In this document: piece after piece, positions 57,208 through 64,000 of the stretch
How positions within the stretch are numbered: the first letter of the stretch is position 1
Layout of the letters: every line of letters starts with the position of its first letter
Assembly: GCA_022497155.1 (NCBI GenBank)
Contig: MU385771.1
Coordinates: 1-64,000 of the forward strand
Source: Whalleya microplaca
Taxonomy: Eukaryota; Ascomycota; Sordariomycetes; Xylariales; Xylariaceae
DNA: 64,000 bases
Direction of reading: 5' to 3'
Made by a program: the position numbers and the translations under genes
The notes under the pieces: generated by a model
Databases searched by the model: none
Seen by the model: only the letters and a program-made list of their open reading frames with translations
Told to the model about the DNA's origin: nothing

Positions 57208-59662
57208 GACCTCATTCTCGTAGGATACCGTATTGGCTTAAATTATAAAGTCTCTTAAAATGTACAACCACTTTCTCGTAATACTAGCAGTCTAAGCTGT
57301 GAGCTCAATTCTGTGGTCTCCCTGTGCTCTCTCAAGACCTACAAGTCCTGTTAGATGCTGCCAAGCGCCAAGCTTGATAAACTGACCGTTCTTATGCATC
57401 GTGATGGTAAGCATTCTTATCCGTTACTATATCATAGGCCAGCTACGGTCCATCAAGGTACTTTCTGCGGGTCTCGGCCAGATGTCGAGTCTCTTCTGTG
57501 CTGTTTTCACGGAAGAAAATCTTTAATTTCGCAAATCTTGAAGATTCATTTGGTATGACTGACATGTTCTGGTGCGATACTGAGCATTATTTCCATTTTG
57601 CTCACCCGGGGCTGGAAAATTGGATTGATCTTCTGGTCGTTATTACGGATATTCACCTGTCGTTAATATTAGGTGTATGGTTAAGAGCTGGTCTTTTGAT
57701 ACCCATATTTGTATGAATAGCCCTAAATAAAATGCGGATAGCCTCGACACGATAACTAGTCCTGCCAAATTCCCTTCCTTCAATTATTGAAAAAAGGACG
57801 CTATATTTATTGCACCTAACGGTAGTCACCTGCACCGTTGAAGACAGACATAAGCTATGAATATCGTAACAGTTATTATTAGGAAAAGTCCTCGTGGCTA
57901 CACTCTAAGCTATATAGTCACAGCTGTAGGGTGTATACTAGCCACCTAATTTACCAGGCATATTCCGACATATACAGTGTACCTCTATGCATGAGACTCT
58001 ATTATAGTATTATGTAGTAATCCCCAATGTTCGTTAGATTCTGTCACTTCGACATAGACGGAAACAAAATAGAAATGTTAAAACCCGAAAAGCACCCCGG
58101 CTTTAAATCGATCATGCAGTAAGCACATGTACGATAGTTTGGGATTTTGGCCATGTATACGGAATAATTATAGTATACTATTCTCCGGTTGATAGCCTGT
58201 TCCGAAGACCTCGTCATCTTGAACCAATTAGGTTCGATGATGTTAAAGTTGAATAGTTGACCGTGGATACTAGCTATACTTCAACAATTTCCCAGCCGCG
58301 TCTTATGGTCTTCGAGATAATGAAATTGGTAGGGTGACCGACACGTGCAATATGGTGGATGCTATGTATATGATAGATATCACTGCGATACATACTAAGT
58401 TGCCTTCTTGGGATGCCATCCATAAGTTGTTGTGTAAGCCAGCGTACTTTTGAAATGCGTTGCGAGATATGTGAGAGTATGACAGTGCCTAATCCAATAG
58501 GAGACCTTCCCATGGCGTTGCTTTCATTCATAGGTTGCACGCACCTCAAATGGAAGGGTCCATGCTATGCTCTTGTCGTTTGCCTCGGCAACACGTAGAA
58601 AAAGCTGTAAGATGCCGGATCTTGTATTTGGCTGAGACGGGCTTATATCCAGAGACGCAAAGTCAGATGAGTGAAGTGAGAACTTGCGGCGCCGTTAGGC
58701 TCGTGTGGCCATCCCCTGGCATTAACGGTTGTCTCGCGCCTCTGCTGTAACACCGAAGTTGGTGACGAGAGTAGATCCATCGCCTATCACAGCATTGTGT
58801 CCGCGGCAATAGCCGGGAATAAGTCATGCATAGGCTTTTACGCCCTACTACCTAGGTAGAAAGTTTCCTTTGTTGCCTGGGCTGCCTGGTTACAAAGGTC
58901 AATAGTGTGATATCGCAATAGCAATACCTGTGTCTATATTTCAATAAAGCGGTGAAGTCAAGGCGTACCAAGTCCTAGAATATCTCCACATGAAGGATTG
59001 TGCTGACAACTTCATGAAACTCAGGATGGGACCTTTTGACTACAGACAAAACTGTCATCGAGGCTCTCATGTTCCACGCCGGGAATAAGCAGGAGTATCC
59101 ACTGCTGAGGTCAAGGATTTTCTTGGCGTTATATCGTGTGTGTGTGTGTTGATGTGTTGGTAAGAAACTAACAGACATATATCCCTCCTAGGGGATAGAG
59201 ATTGGTCATTACGAAGTAGTGTGACGAGCGCCGTATGCAAGTGCTTCACGGTGACTGGAAATAATGTTTGCTGTATGAAAGACACCCCGCGATATCGGAC
59301 ATTTAGAGCCTCAACAATATAAGTTGAGGTATCACTTCTTCCTGTCTGCTTGGATGGGTCGACGGATTGTTGCATTATCGGCGCACCCGGCCTGCTCGGT
59401 TAAGTAGTCAATTCCTTTGGTGCGGTATGGTATCTCAATCGGCTGAATTTCACGGATCCTTGATTGACAACCATTGAAGGTGATTCCGTAATATCTGTAA
59501 GGGTCTTCAGTTTATTAAGTCCCTAAGACTTCGCGGCTTCTTCTGTTGATTAAAGATATAGCCGTTCGTGCTTTTGGAGATATAACCCTGCAGTCTATAG
59601 TTTCTGGGTTGCCATAGTGGTCGACTATCCAACATAGCCCGGAGGCCGACCTTCCGACTCTG
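57208..59662. other. Intergenic region between two divergent MFS genes
   Basis: 2.5 kb with both promoters. Contains a TACCTAGGTA palindrome (58849-58858) and a tgtgtgtgtgtg run near 59139. Short frames here show no motifs; no gene supported. Confidence 0.5.
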
Positions 59663-61713
59663 ATGAGCTTGGAGCATAGCGGACCCGGGCCGTCGCCGGC
59701 CTGCGATGGTGATCAACAAGCCCTGGACGATGCAATCTCGGCGATTTTTGTCAAGAAGCACATGTCTGCACCGCTTAGCAATTCTGCACAACATGCTGCT
59801 TTATCTGACGCCGGTGCTCGGCAAGCCGACGTTGGAGAGACGTCGAAGACAGAGGCGACAGGAGTAATGAGCCAGCCAGCGAAAAGTGACGATACATCAC
59901 CTCTAGACGGAAGCACTCCTATTTTACATCTCTACTTAACCTTCGGCACGCCGCTTCCAACCCCAAACACTACGGCTTCACGGCTTAACGATGACGAACT
60001 GCCAGCGTGCCCAGATCTTTCGCGGTTCACAAATCCGTTGACTTGGCCAAGGGCCCGCAAAGACGTCATGCTGTTTCTATCCTGCATCGCAACCTGCCTC
60101 ACGGCGTACGCGGCCGGTGCATACTCGCAACCAGCAGACATTATGACCGTAGATCTTGGCACGACGCGCGAGGGTGTGCTAGCGGGTGTCACGACCTTCT
60201 GCGTAGGCTTTGCCCTGGCGCCCATGGTGCTCGCGCCCTTCTCGGAGATCAACGGGCGGTATCCGGTCTTCGCTGTTGCGGGTGTCTTCTTCACTATCTT
60301 CCAGGCTGTGTGCGGGGTAGTCACAAACCTGGCTGGTATGCTGGTCGCTCGGTTTCTTACGGGCGTCGGCGGTAGCGTGTTCAGCACCATGGTGGGCGGC
60401 GTCATTGCTGATCTGTATGAGAAGGAGGATCGCAACACTCCGATGGCGCTTTTCAGCGGCGCCGTCCTAGTTGGGACGGGGCTCGGACCCCTCGTTGCTG
60501 CTGTCATGGTTCAACGGTGGGGAGCCGAGGGCCAGAAGTGGAAATGGGTGTTCTGGCACCAGGTCATCCTCGATTTTATATTGATGGTCGCCATAACCGC
60601 CTTGTTCAAAGAGAGCCGCGGCTCGGTGCTTCTGTCGAGAAGAGCCAAAGCACTGAATAAGTGGTATGAAGAATTGGAGGCTAAGGGTGTCTTTGGGGTC
60701 TGGGTCCAGGCCAAGGACTCGGACATTAACTCAGGGACCGTGTCAAAATCAGGGCGAGACTCATATATCGATAGCTTGGACGTGGAGAAGGGTTCGTCAC
60801 ATATATGTAAAAATCGATCAAGTCCGCGAAAATTGGGGTTACGACGAATCCGATGGGTTGTGAAGGAAGACGAACAGCGAGCATCCATAACTCACATGAT
60901 AACAGTGTCACTATTCAGGCCCTTCCATTTCCTTTTTACTGAGCCCATCGTCTTCTTCTTCTCGCTGTGGGTCTCGTTTGCTTGGGCGGTTCTGTACCTT
61001 ACCTTTGGGTCTGTTCCTCTCGTATTCAGACGGCAATACGACTTCAATGCCGAGCAATGTGGCTTCGTCTTTGTCGCCATGATGGTGGGATCGATCGTGG
61101 CAACAATCCTTGGCGTGTATCAGGAAGAGATGCTCAAGCATCCCAAATGGCCCTCAAAATCTGATGGCTCGGATACAGAGAACTCGGAGTACGTCGAGCT
61201 CAACAGATTCTGGACGTTCGTGCGAAAGAGATTCCCCGCCGACTCACACGAATCGCGACTATACTTCACCTGTTTCGCATCGACGTTCCTCCCGGCGGGC
61301 CTTTATATGTTTGGGTTCGGAGCTCAGCCATCGACGCATTGGATTGTGCCGACCATCGCCATAGGACTTGCGACGATGGGCATCTACTTTGTTTACCTAG
61401 CCACCTTCAACTATTTTGCTGATATCTACCAAGGTTACGCATCTTCGGCGCTGGCCGCGCAGTCCTTCTGTCGTAACGTGTTGGGAGGCGTTTTCCCACT
61501 AGTGACGGCGGCACTATTTCAGAACCTCGGCGAACGAGCAGCTGGAGGGCTCCTTGGAGCCATTGCCAGTGCTTTGGCTGTGGTGCCGTGGGTCCTGGTG
61601 TTCTTCGGAGAGAGAATCCGACGCCGAAGTACTTTCGCAATCGTGAGTTTCACTTGCCACCGACGTAACAGTGATATGCCACTAACACTGTGTAGGCTCT
61701 AGAACACGAATAG
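59663..61713 (+). CDS. MFS transporter, DHA1 drug/polyamine:H+ antiporter type
   Basis: Multidrug/polyamine-type efflux carrier of the 12-span DHA1 family (Tpo1/Caf5-like group). Exons 59663-61642 and 61696-61713 give 665 residues; the last coding exon is only 18 nt (six codons with the stop, ALEHE). The N-terminal ~120 residues are hydrophilic. TM1 follows PLTWPRARKDVMLFLSCIAT, the loop 2-3 reads APFSEINGRYPVF, motif C reads GAVLVGTGLGPLVAA, and the second half has LTFGSVPLVFRRQYDF and TNEPIVFFF-like segments (TEPIVFFFSLWV). A central loop of about 90 residues is rich in charge. Without the final splice the frame would run on into intron-derived residues; the spliced end RRSTFAIALEHE matches relatives. 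Confidence 0.9.
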
Positions 61714-62423
61714 AGAATAATTGTTTAACAGTGAGAGAGTATAGGACACGCCGCGAGTCAGCAACATACCTAACATACAAACTACAAGGTAGAACTTACC
61801 CAGAGTGGCCGAAAGAGAAAACAGGCCTACATAGGTAAACCCCCGTAAAATGATGTGCGCCGGTGAATGGGCAAACGACATATGTGACAGCAGCACCGTA
61901 TGTATGCTTCGATTATAACCTAGACTACGAATCAGGACAACTTTTCCCAAGTTGATCTAAGCACGTATTGAAGTATGATATGAGATCACGGGTGGGTAGG
62001 GACTGAAACCTTCGTTTGAAATAGGGGCATTGGATTTAGATAGTCTCTACCTACGCTGCTACTCTACGAGCATACTCCAGTAAAAAGAGACCTCAGTGGG
62101 CTACAGTATGAACATAAGGTACCACCCTCCCTCCTGTCCATGAATTCCGGTATTCCGTAGATTCTTGGATGTTCCAGCTGAACTCAGTACATGCATGTAT
62201 GAATTTGCATATGCATATGCTCGAGTATGCAATATATAGAGACTGCAGCTTACGTAATAGCTACTGCCCCGCGTCTCGTCATCTCTTTGCCCCTCCAAAT
62301 GACGATCGCAAATTTCCCGGCTGGTGTCTAATAACATCTTCAACCATATCGCCTGTTGCTACCTAGCGAACCCTCGCGACACTCTTCAGTCTTCAAGGAT
62401 CTTGATCGCAAATCACATCCACC
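61714..62423. other. Spacer before PBDC1/Chp1 gene
   Basis: Non-coding; 3' end of the transporter and promoter of the next gene. Nothing distinctive seen. Confidence 0.5.
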
Positions 62424-63081
62424 ATGGAGGAGATAATGAAAATGTCTGCGCCGGCTCCGACGAACTTTGATGCCGACAATGCAGACAATCTAGAAGATGT
62501 AAGCGATCCTACAGTATCTTAAGTCCTGCAAGGGCAACATTGACTCGTGGCAACAGATCGAGAAGCAGTTTGCGGTCAAAGGTTTGTGCCACGTAGTTCT
62601 TGACGTGCAGGAATCTTACTCATTTGAGTGTGCAGCTGTCCAGCACCTCGAGACGTACTGGGCTATCCTCGAGAGGGTGAAGGGCTCGTCCTTGCGCCTG
62701 ACCAAGATGGACGACGACATCTACGAGCACCTGAAGACCGAGTTTCCCGAATTTGATCCAGCTGCCACTATAAACGAGGCCGAGATGAAGAGCAAGGCTG
62801 GGAAAGAACGGTGGCGCAAGTTCATGATGGCCTACGAAAAGAAGGTCGACGACTACAACTTTGGGACTATGTTGCGGACTTCCCCCAAGGTCGAATACGA
62901 ACAGGATACTACGATATTCGGTACATTGCAGATCTTAAATCCTCTATTATAGATCTCTCTACTGACGAAAATTCTGCTTTCAGTTCCTAGGATGCAGTTC
63001 TACGCCATCGAGATCGCAAGGAACAGGGCCGGGCTGAACGACTGGATATACGAGAAGGCCCACGCCGGGGACAAGTCGTAG
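62424..63081 (+). CDS. PBDC1/Chp1-type chaperone of elongation factor eEF1A
   Basis: Small cytosolic protein of the PBDC1 family (yeast YPL225W/Chp1), reported to act as a dedicated folding chaperone for the GTPase eEF1A. Exons 62424-62498, 62557-62581, 62636-62920, 62984-63081 give 160 residues, close to the yeast protein. Conserved pieces: FDADNADNLED, then IEKQFAVKAVQHLETYWAIL over two splice junctions, LRLTKMDDDIYEHLKTEFPEF, KERWRKFMMAYEKKVDDYNFGTMLR, and RMQFYAIEIARNRAGLNDWIYEKA. Exon 2 is a 25-nt micro-exon; omitting it would break the frame. Start chosen at 62424; the in-frame ATG five codons later (MKMSAP) is an alternative. Confidence 0.88.
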
Positions 63082-63820
63082 GAATCGCGACTCTGTATCA
63101 CCCCGTACATGCAAACAGTATACGCGGATAAAATAACACCACCTAAGTACTGGCATGTGGTTATTCATACTATCCTTGGTACCCATGCGTCGTCTCGGCA
63201 GGATCAGGTGAAGCTTCTACCATAAACAGACCCGATTCAGGCCCTCCCGTGAGCTTTGTTTGCGTGGCGACCTGCTGATGTTACGTCCTCCCCCTAGGAA
63301 GTCTCACGCCTCTGATATCATTTTCAATATCACGGATTCGCAAAACGCAGGAAATGATGGACAGTGTCAAGTAGTTGGTAGGCGAGGCATAGGCTCGCCT
63401 GTCTAGGAGAACCGACGTGGACTCGGTTGTGAGCAGGGAACGGATTTAATTGCACAGATGCCCTTTATTGCAAAGTGTCCAAACATGAGTTTTCCTTGTC
63501 TCATTCGTATGAAATTTATGGTGTGAAAAGGAGCAGATGGTGCGCATTCGGAAAGAAATGAGACAAAGCCAATTACTCCAAGGTTCGATGGCTTCCTTTC
63601 TATTTCAAAATATTCAGCACTTAGGTGTATGTACACTGTTAGGAGCTGGAGCCATTGTTTGTTTCCCCGGACAACCATCAGGAACAACTTTAGTGACAAC
63701 TTTCCGGATATCAGTAAACAGCCAAGAAGACTTTAGGCCGGTAAGCTTCGCGGTAATGATGCGACCTCGATAGGAAACAGCCAAGTGTTCAACGAACAAA
63801 ACAAATTGCTTTTTGTCGCC
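63082..63820. other. Spacer upstream of the terminal gene
   Basis: No supported gene; opposite-strand frames at 63403-63699 and 63614-63868 are unlikely to be real. Should contain the promoter of the gene starting at 63821. Confidence 0.5.
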
Positions 63821-64000
63821 ATGTCTCATCCAGATGTAGAAAACCGGCCTGATGAAACCAAAGCACAACCAACGTCAACATTGCCACAAATGAGTGCTCA
63901 ACCCCAGCAACCCTCACTAAAACATCTGTTCACCTTCATGAAATGGCGGGATTGCGGGTTGCTGAGTGCGGGTATACTGATGGCGGTATTCTCGGGCGCT
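63821..64000 (+). CDS. N-terminus of a probable ABC transporter (ABCB/MDR type), cut by window edge
   Basis: Sixty codons are open to the end: a hydrophilic, Pro/Gln-rich leader (MSHPDVENRPDETKA) then SLKHLFTFMKWRDCGLLSAG and a hydrophobic stretch (ILMAVFSGA). The F-x-W-x-D...G-hydrophobic arrangement is that of the first transmembrane helix of full-size fungal ABCB exporters (Ste6/MDR/sirodesmin-type). No ATP-binding domain is in the window, so the call rests on this short segment alone. The ATG is the first in the frame. Confidence 0.5.
   Translation, partial: MSHPDVENRPDETKAQPTSTLPQMSAQPQQPSLKHLFTFMKWRDCGLLSAGILMAVFSGA

Noticed and set aside
1..64000. Secondary-metabolite gene cluster
   Set aside because: Several transporters, an SDR and a Myb-like gene are present, but there is no PKS, NRPS, terpene cyclase or P450, and housekeeping genes separate them.
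1..64000. CRISPR array or prokaryotic features
   Set aside because: Spliceosomal introns and eukaryotic gene content throughout; no regular spacer-repeat array.

Overview
This is nuclear DNA of a filamentous ascomycete (Pezizomycotina, probably Sordariomycetes). Genes are interrupted by short introns of about 49-150 bp with fungal GT..CTAAC/CTGAC..AG signals. Gene content is typical of the group: Rpn2, a Cet1-type capping triphosphatase, Msh6, Cox10, and NCS1, Dal5-type and DHA1 transporters. An AT-rich, CpA-poor repeat island resembles RIP (repeat-induced point mutation) debris. I could not name a species.

Layout. 1-6030 is a repeat-filled AT-rich island with no intact gene; it holds a MITE-like family, a degenerate tandem repeat and a GC-rich patch. 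6.5-7.8 kb has a short-chain dehydrogenase (minus strand) at the island's edge. 7.8-11.3 kb is featureless. 11.3-14.9 kb is proteasome subunit RPN2 (minus). 17.8-20.5 kb is the mRNA capping triphosphatase CET1 (plus). 22.4-27.5 kb is a four-exon, about 1625-residue protein (minus) with a zinc-finger array and a C-terminal AT-hook; it is the least familiar gene here. 30.4-31.6 kb is a transaldolase-like enzyme (plus), followed at 32.1 kb by a tRNA-Ser(AGA)-like gene and at 33.4-35.4 kb by an NCS1 nucleobase permease. 37.1-38.7 kb is COX10 (plus). 39.8-40.9 kb is a Myb/SANT-like regulator (minus). 45.5-47.4 kb is a sugar transporter (plus). 48.8-52.7 kb is MSH6 (minus). 53.8-55.0 kb is an orphan protein (minus). 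55.6-57.2 kb is a Dal5-type MFS carrier (minus). 59.7-61.7 kb is a DHA1 drug/polyamine-type MFS carrier (plus). 62.4-63.1 kb is PBDC1/Chp1 (plus). 63.8-64.0 kb is the start of what looks like an ABC transporter, cut by the window edge.

Functionally this is a mix of housekeeping genes (proteasome, capping, mismatch repair, haem A synthesis, eEF1A folding) and nutrient genes (SDR, transaldolase, nucleobase, sugar and organic-anion carriers). There is no clear biosynthetic cluster. Exon structures were assembled by eye by matching donors and acceptors to reading frame and family sequence; none was checked against transcripts. The points most worth following are the zinc-finger/AT-hook protein, the MITE-like family with an apparent empty site, the odd tRNA-Ser, the orphan protein with a C48-protease-like pattern, and the promoter motifs upstream of MSH6 and the NCS1 permease.
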